Shown here one piece after another: positions 1 to 12,849 of a stretch of 64,000 bases of DNA. The notes under the pieces are model-generated. The model was given only the letters and a program-made list of their open reading frames with translations, was not told where the DNA came from and did no database searches. Position 1 is the first letter of the stretch. Every line of letters begins with the position of its first letter. This DNA comes from Morella rubra (taxonomy: Eukaryota; Streptophyta; Magnoliopsida; Fagales; Myricaceae): the NCBI GenBank assembly GCA_003952965.2, contig CM025853.1:32675717-32739716 (forward strand). The letters are read 5' to 3'. A program made the position numbers and the translations under genes.

Positions 1-398
1 CAAAGCCCATGAAAAATATGTCAAGCACTGACTTCACTTTCAAAAGCATATCATCTTATCTTCCATAAGGAGAAGGGCCACAAGAAGAATCCGTTATTTT
101 TTTTTTTTGGGGGGGGGGACACATATCAAAAAAGCTCTTCTCATCCAAAGCTGGCCGTAATTGTTTGGAATTGCATGTAAATTGTACCAGGCCCTATTTG
201 TTGGAAGCAAGTAGACAAGGCCTTCAAGGGACTGATGCTCCGCTGGAAAGAACCTTTGCTAGTAATGCAAATCTTGGAATTAAGGGGTATTTGGACTAGG
301 CCTTCTAAAATAGACCACCATATCTACCAATCATTCATGTAATTTCAGCCATGATCATTAGCATAAATATTAAACCTAACAAAACTACATATACATAC

Positions 399-914
399 CT
401 TATTACCCGTCAGAACACCGATAGCATGGCCAATTGTGTGTGGCACCTTCCATGATGATGACAAAGTCTAAAGAGAAACCAAGAAGAATGAAGTCATGTT
501 GCGTTATGTACTACCCTACACACAGAATAACTGTGATAGTTAAAAGTAAGGTTTCAAGGACATCAAGACACCAACAAATGTGGTTCTCCACAAAGGTATT
601 AACAATAGTAGGAAAAAGAAACGAAAATGGTAATTGGTAATGATATAAGGACAGTAATGATCTTACAGAAGATGCAAATAAGCTGCAAAAGTAGTGGACT
701 AACAATACTGGTCAACAGAGAAAGGACATTGATATATCCTAATTACCTAATAGTTGGGGATAACACCATTGTTCTTATGGTCAGGGAGGACCACTCAGTC
801 ATCAACAGAAACCACTTCCCACACTGGATAAAACGCAAACCAACCTATAACTAGAAGTAGGAACGATGTTACCAGAAACAATATTGTTACGTAGAGTAGA
901 GAACCAACATCTTG

Positions 915-953
<39 letters not shown>

Positions 954-2179
954 AGGATATTTATATTGCTGGTAAACTCACCTACATCCCCATCAATATC
1001 TCTTCCCCTACTTTGTGCCAAAGATGCTTAAGGGCACTAAATCCAATATGTGTATGATCTCTCAAAAAGGATTCATAAGTGGAAATACAAGCGTATAGAA
1101 TATCCACCAGGAAGAAGAATGACTGGGCCCGATGGTTGGACCAGCTCAAGAGTGGACTGGCCTTAACTCTGTTTCAACCATACTTTACAAACCAGATTGG
1201 ACTGAAGAACCAGCTGAACCGATTATAACCATAGTTCACTGATATCAGCTTAAACAATAAAACTGACTAACATGTCATATCAACTTACAAACAAGTGGTC
1301 AGTGGAAGTAGAACCTTTACCCCTAGGCCAACTTAATGTTCCGCGCAAGATAGTATACTAAATCTGAGCAGATATATATTCCTCTGGAACAGACTAACAA
1401 AGAATACACACGCATAATAAGAAATAGACCTGCTTCGTCATCCTCAATCGGCTCTCTGAATCTTGGTCATAATTCTTGGAATCAACATCAATAGCCAAAT
1501 CTACTTCCACCTGTGCACTCATTGGCTTCACCCTAACCTACAAAAACAAACGCCAAACTCCTATCTCCTTACTTTCTCTACCAAGAAAACCGAGAAGCAA
1601 CATGCTGGAATGATACTAAGCTACGCACCTCTTCACAACGATCATCCAGTTCATACGGCCGCCACGACGGCCTCAGAGGATATTGCAAAACATACAGCTG
1701 ATAACAATTTTCAGAATAATTGAGAAAAGTGACACACGGCATCACAAATAAAACGAAGTATGGAAAGGAGAGGAACTTAAAAAACGACAAGATGATAGAT
1801 GAATTTGTACTCCGACCTTAGTGTCGTCATCCATGGGAGCGTTGAAGAAGACATCGATTTCGCGAACAACGACGTCTTCATCCGCGCTATCATCTTCCTT
1901 TGCTTCATTCTTAGCTTCCGTATTGGTTTCGACATCCATTTTCACATCACCATTCGAAGCCGAGGAGGCTTCGACCTTTGCCGCCATTGCTTCCTCGTCT
2001 GCCTTTACATTCCGAAGTGCGGCATCGAGTTCCTGGGGTTCTGCCTTCGGTATTGAATCTTGGGGCTCCGGTTTCGAGACCGATTCCGATTTTGGTTTCT
2101 GGTTGGGCTTGGATCTCGGCGCAAATCTTTGGGGACGAGATGGAACCTGGCTCGGCACGTCAAAGTCGTCCAGGTCCAT
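399..2179 (-). CDS. RNA polymerase III subunit RPC5-like, N-terminal exons (partial)
   Basis: Subunit of RNA polymerase III, the nuclear enzyme that makes tRNA and 5S rRNA; RPC5 pairs with RPC4 in the TFIIF-like subcomplex. Four exons join in frame: 2179-1817, 1697-1629, 1537-1430 and 467-399, with GT-AG borders, giving the first 203 residues. The start is MDLDDFDVPS at 2179. A disordered, Pro/Lys- then Glu/Asp-rich stretch (about residues 10-105) precedes the family core: EIDVFFNAP, then LYVLQYPLRPSWRPYEL at the start of exon 2, VRVKPMSAQVEVDLAIDVDS in exon 3, and SSWKVPHTIGHAIGVLTGNK in exon 4. The match to plant RPC5/Sin-like proteins is from memory of the family. The last intron visible (468-1429) is long. 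No further exon could be placed in 1-398, so the gene continues past the left edge. Confidence 0.88.
922..951. repeat. (TA)n microsatellite
   Basis: An uninterrupted AT/TA dinucleotide run inside the long intron of the RPC5-like gene. It is a simple repeat with no other visible content. Confidence 0.9.
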
Positions 2180-2894
2180 GCTTGAAACCTCAAGAGTCCC
2201 CGCGACTCTATCTCTCTCGGGGCGGACCGTCGATTAGCAGCCGCTGGCCCGCTCCGGTGACTGGGGAGGCTTATGGATGAAATGCGTTAATTCTGAGTCT
2301 CTGACAGTGACACGCCTTGAGTTTCTTTTGGGCGTAAGTAAACAGTAAACACAGCTGACAGCTTCTTTCTGTGCCTTCCGCACCATTTCATTGTTTTTCT
2401 TTTTTTCCCGATTCCCCCGCATACCATATTTTTAATTTATAGTTTTTTTTTTTTAGGCAATTTCTAGTTGTTAATATCGTTCCGTTTTTCCTCCGTTAAA
2501 TCGAAGACAAAATAAGAAAGAATAAAAAACTGACCAGAAAAGAAGCCACACAAAAAAGCCTATTTCTTTGTGACACTTAAAAAGAGGAAGCCTGTTAGGA
2601 AACGCGATTAATACAAATTGTTTTCAATTTTCATGACTACCCAACGGAATTTTGTTTCTGGACGACGGACGTGATTAAAATTTTTATTTTTATCAAATGC
2701 GCTTTGTGTCAGTACTTTGCGTCAAAGAACTGCTTCTCAAACGAGAATATAATCACGGGGTTTGTCATATTATGAGAAAGGGAAATGTATTTTCATTAGG
2801 TTTTAGCATAATTTTGAAAAAATCGTTTGGTTTCGAAATGAATCTTTTTTATCACTTGGATTTGGTTATTCATAAATTTAATCACCAATCCAAT

Positions 2895-3300
2895 TTGGTT
2901 AGAGCATTATTAGTGGATTATTTATTTTAATTTTTTGACTAGAATAGATAATTAATATAGCCAAATAGTTAAAAATATGTGTTTTGCAGCTTATTTATTT
3001 TAACAAAAAAAATTTAATAAGTGAACAGTACTTATTTATTTTTAGATAATTACTGTTCACTTCTTCATATTAAAATAATAATATAATTTTTCTTTTATTT
3101 TTTTTCTCTCTCATTTAAAAAAATAAATATTAAAAAAATAATAGAAAATTTTAAAAAAATAATATTTAATAAAATAGTAAAAATAGATGATTAAAATAGA
3201 GAAGTTGTTGTGATGTTTTTAAAAAATTAGTAATTAAAATAAAGAAGTGCAATTTTTTAATTAAAATAAAGATCCAGAAGCAGTAGATTTTACATTAAAT
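2895..3300. mobile_element. MITE-like non-autonomous DNA element remnant
   Basis: An AT-rich segment of about 400 bp begins with a GAGCATTATTAGTGG-like end. It contains a perfect 12-bp inverted repeat, AAGTGAACAGTA at 3019-3030 and TACTGTTCACTT at 3051-3062. No coding capacity is present. Ends of the GAGCAT...GTGG type with an internal GTGAACAGT/ACTGTTCAC hairpin are common among plant miniature inverted-repeat elements. The outer terminal repeats match poorly and no clean target duplication was seen, so the exact borders are uncertain. Confidence 0.35.
3019..3062. repeat. Inverted repeat, 12-bp perfect arms
   Basis: Arms AAGTGAACAGTA (3019-3030) and TACTGTTCACTT (3051-3062) are separated by 20 AT-rich bases. 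The pair could fold as a hairpin and sits inside the MITE-like segment. Confidence 0.85.
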
Positions 3301-6300
3301 CGGCTAAGAGGATGATGTAAAATTTGTCCGTTCCAGATCCAACACAACACGTGTCGTTTCGAAGTTGCAAATTTCTATTCAACTTATGTGTCGTCGCTGT
3401 TTTTGGCATCTTCTGTCCGCTTTCGATGGCTCTCTGATTACTAAGTGGACTTTTAATTATTAAGTTGTTGGTGTGTTTGTATTGACCCCTTATTGGCCTT
3501 TGTAGTTTGTTTATTTATGTTGTATTGGTTCTTGGTTGGTCTTTCGGGTCTCTTGTTGGATTATTCCAACCCTTTAGTGAGCCTTATAATACTCGGGTTA
3601 TTAGTGCATGCTTTAATTATTAGTTTATAGGTTATGGTAGTTTAGTCTACTGATTTCCGTCACCGTCTCCTTGACTAGCATAGAGCACTTGTAGTATTTG
3701 TAAGCGGGTCCCACTAGTCTTCCTTTGCATCCTTTGCAACGAGGTTAAGGTTAAAGTCCTAGATAGGATTTCCTTATATTTGTATCTGTGTTTCTACTCT
3801 TGAAATGCAACAAGTCTCTCACAATATTCAGGAAAGAAAAACGACACAGAGCGAAGAATATTTCTGGCGTTATACGACACCGAGTTATACCGGCCATAAC
3901 GTTTCTAGCCCGGTAATAGAGATGCTCAGTGCTTTGCTGAGGAGGCAGGGTACGTTGTGGCCGTGGGCGCAGGAGTTCGAAATAGGACAAGACTCGTCAA
4001 AATAGCCGTCAGCTCATAAACAACATTGAATAACAATTCTTGGATCCTTTGTAGAAGATTTACCAGCCTGTCTGGTTTGACCTATGCATTTTCTCTGCTA
4101 GGGACCTACCGAAGTTCTCTTTGCCCTGCAACGTGCATGATTTAGGCGCTAGGCGGCTGAACGACTCGTAGCCATCAGAAAGTTGTGAAGTGATCAGAAA
4201 CTTGTGCAGCGAATAAGGAAGAAGATATATCGGAATGTGGGTAACTAACTAGCTAGCTAGGGAGCTTGATTTTACAGAATCCCGAATCCAGTCCACTTGC
4301 TGCAGTATTATGTACTATTACATGACTTGTGTATTGCACTCTCCTTTGTCCTACAAACTCTCTTCCAAGTTTTTTTTGTATTATCTCTTCTATTTCTTCT
4401 GCTGTTTACTCAATGCTAATATTTTCTGCCTTTTTTTTTCTGATGACAAAAGAGATCTAGATTAATTAGATATAAAAGTTTAAGATAAAAGGGACGAGGG
4501 TTCCCAACAATCACCTCAAAATAACCCCAATGAGTGCAGATCAGGTAGTAACTTTTGTACAATTGAGGGACGTGTGTGCGGTGGATGAGAGCAAAAAGTC
4601 ATAATCTAAGCTAGCTAGTTCAGGACATGAAAAACAAAGAATACAAAAAGGAAAGCGAAAGGAGAGGAAAAGATCAGACAGGGCATTAGGGAGGGAGGGA
4701 GAGGCCAGCCCGGGCACTCAAAAGATGAAAGGGAGGTCTGACTTGGAGAAAGGGAATGAGACGAAGATCTAAAGATTCTCTATAGAGGGAGAGAGAAAAT
4801 TCTCGCTATGGTAATGCTTTCCTGTTGTTGTTAAAATTGACACAATAACGCCACTGCCTTTTGTCAACTTTGGAACTCATCCAAAGGTGTGCTCGAAGTC
4901 ACTGTAGATGTCAATTTCTACTGCAAGGTGCCTCCAACTAGTCCTTGCAAATTGCACACGCGCGCCCTAGTGTTTAAGCTACCCTTTTCTTCTTCTGTTT
5001 TTTAAGCTGCCATTCTCAAGCTTGGCGTATCTAGGAAAACAGCATAAATTTGACTTTCGAAAATCACGAGACTGGGAATGTGGACATTCGAGCATGATCA
5101 GATTCCCATTGAACTTCAATATTGGAAACAGATCGTTGCAGCAATAAAGTCAATAAGATAATCATAACGAGAGTGACGCTTTGTGCTTGTCCAGATGAAA
5201 TGAACCTCAGCTCTGGCGTCCCTGTGCTATATTTTACCTCAATTCCCCACATTGCTGCAAGGGAGGAAAACTTTTTTAGTGGATGCTTGTACGTTCTTTG
5301 CCCGAAGAGAAAGATCTCGTTTCATATAAACCCAATTGATCGCGTTTCTGGGCTTCAATCAGAGAGCGACAGGAGAGATTATTATACATGTGTTCTTTTC
5401 CCTACGACTGCCTGATGGGATTTGTCACAGAGATTGAAGTTTACACGGAGAGGAGACTTATATATTGGAAACCTCTTGTCCACATCCGAATAGCGAGACG
5501 GAAAAATCTTTTCCAACTGAAGGCCGTATTATTAATGATGATAGGTGCCTTAGTCAGATATCCAGTACTACTCAATCCACCTCCTGGCTGGCAATGGTCG
5601 GTAGCCTAAAGGGCAAAGGCACTTCCGCCTTCCTTGAATACAATGCAGTACTGGTTGAGGGCTCACCAGTTCAACCTTGTGGGATACGTGACTTAAATTG
5701 CCAAGCAACAAGAAAGCAAAAGAAAGTGACCAAGTAATTGACATGTAGGTGCGAAGACAAAGAAAGGAATTACAATACAGGAGAGGGGAGGTGAGGTGAG
5801 TACGCGAAGACAGAGAAAAAGGAGCTGGAAATGGTTACGTGGATAATCTATAACCCTGGGGCTGGAGGCAAGCCTCATGCCATGTTTCTTTTCGAAACAG
5901 CGCGCTTCCGCAGCATGGAGAAAAAGGCATACTTTCGTTGATCGTGGACTTTTTCATGTAAAGCGAAAGGGAAAAAGGTTGATTATGTTTGTCGACTATT
6001 GCTACAAGCACACGTATCCTACGAGATCAACATTCCTTTTAGCATGAACTAAACTTTAGATCAATCTTGACTCTAAGCACACGTATCCCAGTTGGTTACC
6101 TGATGTAGATTGAACCTTGCTTCGGATTGGTGCTGATTCTGCTGAAGTTTCTAATTAATCGCAGATCCGTTATTTGCTGTGTGATTTGAGGCAACGCGTG
6201 TTTTGTTTTCTCATGTACCGAGAATCCTCTATCAGGTTCATAATTGTCGTATTACAACAAGACTCGAAAAGATTAAGAAGACACTCTTAACTACAAAAGT

Positions 6301-9300
6301 TGGCTCTAGATTTATTAAGTAGCAACGTAGATACTCCTTGAAGATGAGGAAGCTGAGCCAGAAGCTCCAGATATAAAATGAAGACGATGTCCCTTAGACC
6401 ATAGACGAATCTTATCAGACATACAAGGTATTAGGTATACGTCCATAGAACTGTAGAAGTACTCCATGGCGGAAGCTAGTAACCTAATCTGAAATAGTAC
6501 TAATGCTTTGTGCTAATTGTATGATTCCTACACATTTTCGCATAAGACGACGAATTTGAGTTTGTAAAATTAGGCGGGTGACCGAAGCCTGTCCACATTA
6601 TTAATACCTGACGAATCTTAGAAGTTTTGGATGCCAGATAAGTGATTGGTTTTCGCCGTCTCTAACTTGGGCAAAAAAGTTTTACAGGGCCCATATCATG
6701 GCGTAAATGATGAGGAGTTTGAACTACGAAAAGGAAACGAAATCCAAGTCAATGCAAGTGATGATGTTATGTGGAGAATCACATGCCGGCTTTTGGGTTG
6801 TATCCAAAAGTTCATAACCTGTCTGTTAACTCAACCTTATCATCCTTGGGTTCAATTTTAAACAAATCAATTTGAAAATGATTAGTACTATTTTTGCTCA
6901 CATACAATTAGAGCACTAGCCCAAGTAAAGATAAGGACTTGTGCACCTTGGGCACTCAAATTATAATCCTTTTACGGTTTTTTTGATTGAATTATATGAT
7001 ACAATTTAATATTGTTCATGTCAAATTTTTTATAATTTGAGTTTAGAATGTGGTCCACCTGTTTTGTCTAATACTTTCTAAATTATATCGGTAAAAAATT
7101 ATAGAGAATCTTATTTCAACGTAATCTAATTAACTCTTCTAAGACGCACAATAGCTTGACATTTGGTAAAATAATGTTAATTAGGACTACAAAAATTAAA
7201 ATGCAGAGCCACGTATTTAAATTAAGAGGAAAAATAACCCACTCGATTGTGAAGTTGTAAAGGCTATGTTTGACTAATTTAAAAAAAAAAAAAATCAAAA
7301 ATCACAATATTTTTATATTCTAATATTTTTTTACAAACTCTAACAAACTTTTAACAAATTTTTCACAAAGATTCTATAAGTGGGTTCACCATACCATATA
7401 TACATAAATACTATTGCATACGCATGCATGTCATCACATGGCCAATTTGGAGATCGTAGGGTGCCGGATCACCCAAGCCTTTATGTCCCGTAAGAATCTT
7501 TGAAAATAGTTTACATGTAAAAAGTAAAACTTAATAAACAATAAATACCTTTAACGTTGCATAGCGTCCGTGTATCAAAAATTTTAATAAAATTTTACTT
7601 TTATAAACACATATTAAACTTGTATTTGTACTTTTATCTCTTATTTATTAATTTTAATTATTTTTTTTTAATACTAACAAAATTTTATTAAAATTTTACA
7701 TCCAAATATTGTGAGGAGTAAAATTTTAAGTTAAAATTTTTTAAATTGGTAAAAAGGTAAAAAAAAGAGAATTAAAAAAGTTAATTAAATAAAAAATTTT
7801 GTGAAAAAGTGAAGAGAGAAAAGAATTGTAATGATGATAAAATTTTAGTTTGACAAATCAACGAGAAGCTTTTACTAAAACGACAGCCTATGTGGCATAA
7901 ACGACACCAGATTACGAAAACTAAAATATATTTACCATACCAGCTTTTAATAAACAGTCTCTACTGTAGAGTTAATAAAGTTACTATTGAGTGAAATCTC
8001 CGTAAAGAGTCCCATCATGCACGCTTTTGTCAATTGCTATATTATTAGTAAGTTGTTACTTTTTCACTTTTCCTTTGAAAACTTTCTCCGAACTGCGAGT
8101 CTTGCATGATGAGTTATGATTTTATTCCTCCATCTCACATTACTTTTTATTTATTTATTTATCTTTTTTCGTGGAAATGTATAACTGTCTTCTTCTTTTT
8201 TTCAAGTCACATGCTAACGATGTTCTTTGGCCTACTGGTTTCAAATATATAGAAATATTGGAAATTAGAGTTCCACTCAAATCACTCTTCCCAGGTTAAA
8301 ATTTTTATATGCTACCATTAATCATGCCAAAAGAGCGCTGACCAAAAAATGCGCGCGGGATAGGAGACTTGCCTAACAACATATTTCATTGCTCATTGTC
8401 CTTTCCCTAGTTCGGTTTGAGACGAAATAGACACACACGTAAGGTGAGCCAAATGGATATCCTGCGTGGAATGCCCAAAAGAAAAAGATACCCCAAGTTG
8501 AATGCTATCCAGAGTTGTCGTCTCTGTCTTTGTATACAAAACATGTGTAGTTCCAGTTAAAAAATGTTAAATTGTTGCACGAAAATAAAAAGTTGTTCAG
8601 TTGACTAATCTAAAAAGCTAGAAGGTAAAAATTACGAATAGAACCCATGTTATCTTTTTAATTTGTCAGTTATATTCAAATCAACAGTAGCTAGACATTT
8701 TTAAAATATATGTTTTTTTTTTACCGTATTAGAAAATTTTCAATTTTTCTTCACCTCAACCATTATATGACAATAAGGAAGATAAATTATACAGCGGAGA
8801 ATAGAACAGAGGGACATGAGGCTATAGAAAGATCAAAGAAGCTACTACAAAGTACAAAGTCTCTAGATTCCCAAAATCAAAAACCGACCAAAGAAAAAGC
8901 GTTTAGCCAGTAAAGGCTCATATGTTGAACTTAGCGAAAAGGCCCGGAAGTGGAAAGTGGAAAGGTCGGGGGAAAAAACAAAAACAAATGAACAAAAGGA
9001 AATGATGCTTGAAAATAAGAAAATATATGAACCGATAGCGTACGCGAGGAAAAGCATACCAATCAACTTGCGATGAAACGTCATCTCCTCCATGAGTCGG
9101 GCTACATAATTATTATTTAGTCCCGAAAAATGAAAGGTACTTTGGGCCTTATGGTCCAATTTCTTTATATTCTTGTAATCTGCACCTCTCCCTCCTGTGA
9201 GGCCTCAAGGGTCAATCTTATCTTATGGGCGCAGCGTCAGCAGGTGGGGGCCTATGAGTAATGAGGTGCAGGTTTGAAATTTGTACTCGGCAGAACAAAA

Positions 9301-9390
9301 GCTGGGCATGCCACCTGGCCTCCCAGTAATCCAACGTGTAAACCATAGACCATTCGAGAAAATGCGTGGGAGTCGTGTTTAATGGTTCGA

Positions 9391-9391
9391 C

Positions 9392-9420
<29 letters not shown>
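9391..9420. repeat. Poly(A) run of about 30
   Basis: A homopolymer A run followed by GG and a further A run (to about 9429). The reverse-strand open frames through it are low-complexity artefacts. It could be a retroposon tail, but I found no flanking target duplication. Confidence 0.8.
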
Positions 9421-9422
<2 letters not shown>

Positions 9423-9899
9423 AAAAAAAGGTGGTAGTGCTAATCCAGAAAATGGAAACAAGATAAAAATAAAGAGAGTCCCAATCAAAGATGCTCGACC
9501 TCAGGAAGAAAACGCACGTGGCAAGAATAGAGTGGCTTAAAACTGTTAAAAGGTTTGAATAGAGGAAAAAGTTGTTTGACTTTTGTGAGTTTAAAGCACC
9601 CGACGTTCCAACACCTATCTTCTGTTTTGGACAATACAATCCATGTTCAAACCTTTCGCTAAACCACAGGCACCGAACAGTACAGCCAGTTCGATGACCT
9701 CCGACAACGTGCCCACGTACCAGGGCCTAGACAACTGCACCGTAAATTGTAAAATCCCTGGTCGTAGATTAGAAGCTTGGTCAAGAAGTCGCTGCCAATC
9801 CTTTGTAAAATACTCCTCTGATTAACACTAAACTAAACTCACTTAAAATATTTTAGAACTGCTACTTTCTTTAATAATTTTTCTAGTATGAAAAGGCAG

Positions 9900-10591
9900 A
9901 GAGAAGAGCGTAAACTAAAGACTCTTGGCAAACTCTCTCTCTCTCTCTCTCTCAAACTTAGACAAGATCTCTCTTCTTCTGTAGTTCTCTCTCCTTGGCC
10001 GCCTTATAAAAACATACCCTGTCTGATTCTTCTCTGTTTTTGCTGAGGTATCTGGTTGTTTGTAGAGTGATCCCAAAAGTTCAAAGACCTGAGAAATAGT
10101 CGCTGGATACGTTTCCACTTTGTTCATCCAGACCAAAAGTGGAGTAATTTTTTTTGTCTTGACCATTGGGTGAGAGTTTATCTGCCGGAGATCAATTTTC
10201 CGGTGCTGGTCTGTGTCGTCTGCGTTTAAGTTAATTTTTCTGAGCTGAGAGAAAAGCTTTCTTTTCAGTCTTTGGGTTTAATCATTGAGGTTCCTTTGGG
10301 TACTGTGAATTTTGGTCAGAGGCCCGTCAGAACCGGTAGGTGAGTAAAAGGAAAAAGAGAGAGAGAGAGAGAGGGCTGATTTTTTTTTTTTTTGTTGATA
10401 AACAAAGAGAGAGGGCTGATTGACTGGTAGATAAGAAAGCTAGAGAGCAGAGACGGAAACCCTAAAACGCTGTCTCCCTTAAACTTCCATTGAAATCTGA
10501 GATAAAATGCCCTGAGATTTTTTCGATTTTGTCCTTGTCCAGGGGTTTAGTTAGTTCAGAAGAGAACCTTAGCTAAAATTTTGCAGTATTC
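9900..10591 (+). promoter_or_regulatory. Probable 5' leader/promoter region of the IDD gene, CT- and GA-rich
   Basis: A (CT)n run at about 9935-9953 and a (GA)n run at about 10357-10373 lie 0.2-0.7 kb upstream of the IDD start codon, with several pyrimidine-rich patches. GA/CT tracts are frequent in plant 5' leaders. The transcription start and any leader intron cannot be placed from sequence alone. Confidence 0.45.
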
Positions 10592-12849
10592 ATGCCGGTC
10601 GACTTAGATAATTCTTCTACAGCTTCAGGGGAAGCGAGTGTCTCTTCCTCTGGGAATCAGAGTCAACCTCCCAAGCCCACCGCTAAAAAAAAGAGAAACC
10701 TTCCTGGAATGCCCGGTACCAATATGAATTACACTCATTTTCTCTAATTCTGGTGTTGCCTATTTTCCTTTCGATTGTCTGTTTATGAGTAATTTGACTT
10801 TTTTTTGAATTTGAGGGGTTTTGACAGATCCAGATGCGGAGGTTATTGCTTTGTCTCCGAAGACACTGATGGCCACGAACCGATTCGTCTGCGAAATTTG
10901 CAACAAAGGGTTTCAGAGGGATCAGAATCTGCAGCTGCATCGGCGGGGTCACAATCTTCCATGGAAGCTGAGGCAGAGGTCCAGCAAGGAGGTGAAGAAG
11001 AGGGTCTATGTGTGTCCTGAGCCATCGTGTGTGCATCACGACCCGTCGCGAGCTCTGGGCGATCTCACGGGGATAAAGAAGCATTTCTGCAGGAAACACG
11101 GCGAGAAAAAGTGGAAATGCGATAAGTGCTCGAAGAAATACGCGGTACAGTCGGATTGGAAAGCCCACTCAAAGATTTGTGGCACTAGGGAGTACAAATG
11201 CGACTGTGGAACTTTGTTTTCGAGGTTTTTATTCTTTTTCATTTGGCTTTTTAGTGTGTGAATTTTTGTTTGAATCCGTTTGTTAATGCAATTGTTGGGC
11301 TTTACTCGGTTTGCTAAAAGTGGTTGTGGTTTTGGTTTTTTGTTCTTTGAAGGAGGGATAGCTTTATCACGCACCGCGCGTTCTGCGATGCGTTGGCAGA
11401 GGAGAGCGCCAGAGCTCAGACTCAGAATCAGGCGTTGGTGAATCCGAATAAGGAGTCAGACCCGAATAACCAGGCAGTTGATTCATCTCCACCAGCACCA
11501 CCTCCGGCTCCGGCTCAACCCCAACCTCAAGCTCAAGCTCCACCAGCTCCTCCAAGGCCTACTGGTGTAATGTCCTCGGTCTTGCCGAACAAGAATCCCG
11601 GTAAATACGATCCAAATTTGGCAATTTCATTGTTTTCTGTTTTGTCGGATGTGTGGCTTTGTCTTAATAAATAACAAAGCTTTGTTGTTTCTTTCTCTCT
11701 CCTTCTTTCTTTCTCAATCTGTTTAGATCTTGGAGTTTAGTAATTTTGTCTGTTACTGATCTTTGTTGTCATCTCGATTTGTATCACAGTTGAATAACCG
11801 AGCTGATATTTGGTGAGCTGATAAAATACGAGTAAAAACAAGAAGCTTATTTGTGGGATTTCTTCCAACTCTTTAGATTCAATTTGTGCAGTCTTTGTTA
11901 AAGAAATCCAAATCTAAAAAGAGGGTGGGGAAGGGGGTTTAGAGAAAGGAAACCATTATTGATTCTCCTTTTTCTCTAAAGTTCTTCATAAAGAAAAGCT
12001 TAACTTTCCATGTCTCTGTCTGTTTTTAATTTGCCCTTTTGTACTCTTTTTTCTCCCTCGGCTTTTGTTATAGAGTTGCCGGAAAATCCCCCGCAAATAC
12101 TAGAAGAGGCACCTGCCACTACCGGGTTAAATGGAAGCTGTAGCAGCACCACCAGCTCAAGCGGCAATGGGAGTACAAGCTGTAGTGTATTCGCAAGCTT
12201 ATTTGCTTCCTCTACTGCATCAGCAAGCATGCAAACTCCTCAGACTCCTGCATTTACCGACCTTATCCGGGCTATGGCGCCTCCTGATCCCCCGACAGAC
12301 CTTGCGCGGCCTTCCTCTACAGAATCAATCTCTCTCTGCCTCTCCACCAATCCGGGGTCATCAATGTTTGGAAATGCAGGGCAAGAGCGCCGGCAATATA
12401 CCGCACCACCACAACCAGCCATGTCTGCCACCGCACTACTGCAGAAAGCTGCTCAAATGGGGGCCGCCGCAACAAATGCCTCGTTCCTTCGTGGGTTTGG
12501 CATAGTTTCATCTACGTCTTCATCTGGACAGCAAGATGGCCTGCACTGGAGTCAGCGGCAAGTAGAACCAGAGAATTCCTCGGTTGCTGCAGGGCTTGGA
12601 CTCGGGCATTGTGATGGTGGCTCAGGGTTGAAAGAATTAATGATGGGAACTCCTTCGGTGTTTGGTCCTAAGCAGACCACCCTCGATTTTCTGGGATTGG
12701 GAATGGCCGCTGGTGGCAGCCCCAGTAGTGGACTATCAGCTCTGATCACATCTATCGGTAGTGGTCTCGATGTGGCTGCTGCTGCTGCGGCAGCAGCATC
12801 CTATGGAGGTGCGGAATTCTCCGGCAAAGACATTGGAAGGAATTCCTGA
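10592..12849 (+). CDS. INDETERMINATE DOMAIN (IDD) C2H2 zinc-finger transcription factor, IDD4/5-like
   Basis: Nuclear DNA-binding regulator of the plant-specific IDD family. Four exons, 10592-10715, 10828-11224, 11353-11600 and 12074-12849, join in frame with GT-AG borders to 514 residues. A basic KKKRNLPG nuclear-localisation motif (about 33-40) precedes four fingers: C2H2 from C63, a longer C2H2 from C104 ([20 protein letters not shown]), CCHC from C139 and CCHC from C166 ending at C185. This is the complete ID domain. Exon 3 adds a Pro/Gln/Ala-rich stretch. Exon 4 carries the two C-terminal family motifs, [14 protein letters not shown] and TLDFLGLG (the family more often has TRDFLG), then an Ala run. 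Family members act with GRAS proteins such as SHR/SCR and DELLA. Assignment to the IDD4/5/6 branch rests on C-terminal wording and is tentative. Confidence 0.95.

Larger units (their letters stand above)
2180..9640. other. Gene-poor intergenic stretch
   Basis: No reading frame here has a recognisable protein or a sensible exon chain; the open frames are short and lie in AT-rich or low-complexity DNA. Visible content: the RPC5-like promoter side (2180-2430), a MITE-like AT-rich segment (about 2895-3300), moderately complex DNA at 3450-5900 without identifiable genes, very AT-rich DNA at 6850-8200, and poly(A) near 9391-9420. Decayed transposon DNA is likely but I cannot name families by eye. 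Confidence 0.6.

Noticed and set aside
1-398. Search for a fifth exon of the RPC5-like gene
   Set aside because: No stretch with proper splice borders continued the expected family sequence, so the next exon probably lies outside the window.
3450-3830. Segment whose texture resembles an old LTR
   Set aside because: No partner repeat, primer-binding site or element genes were found in the window, so it is not called as an element.
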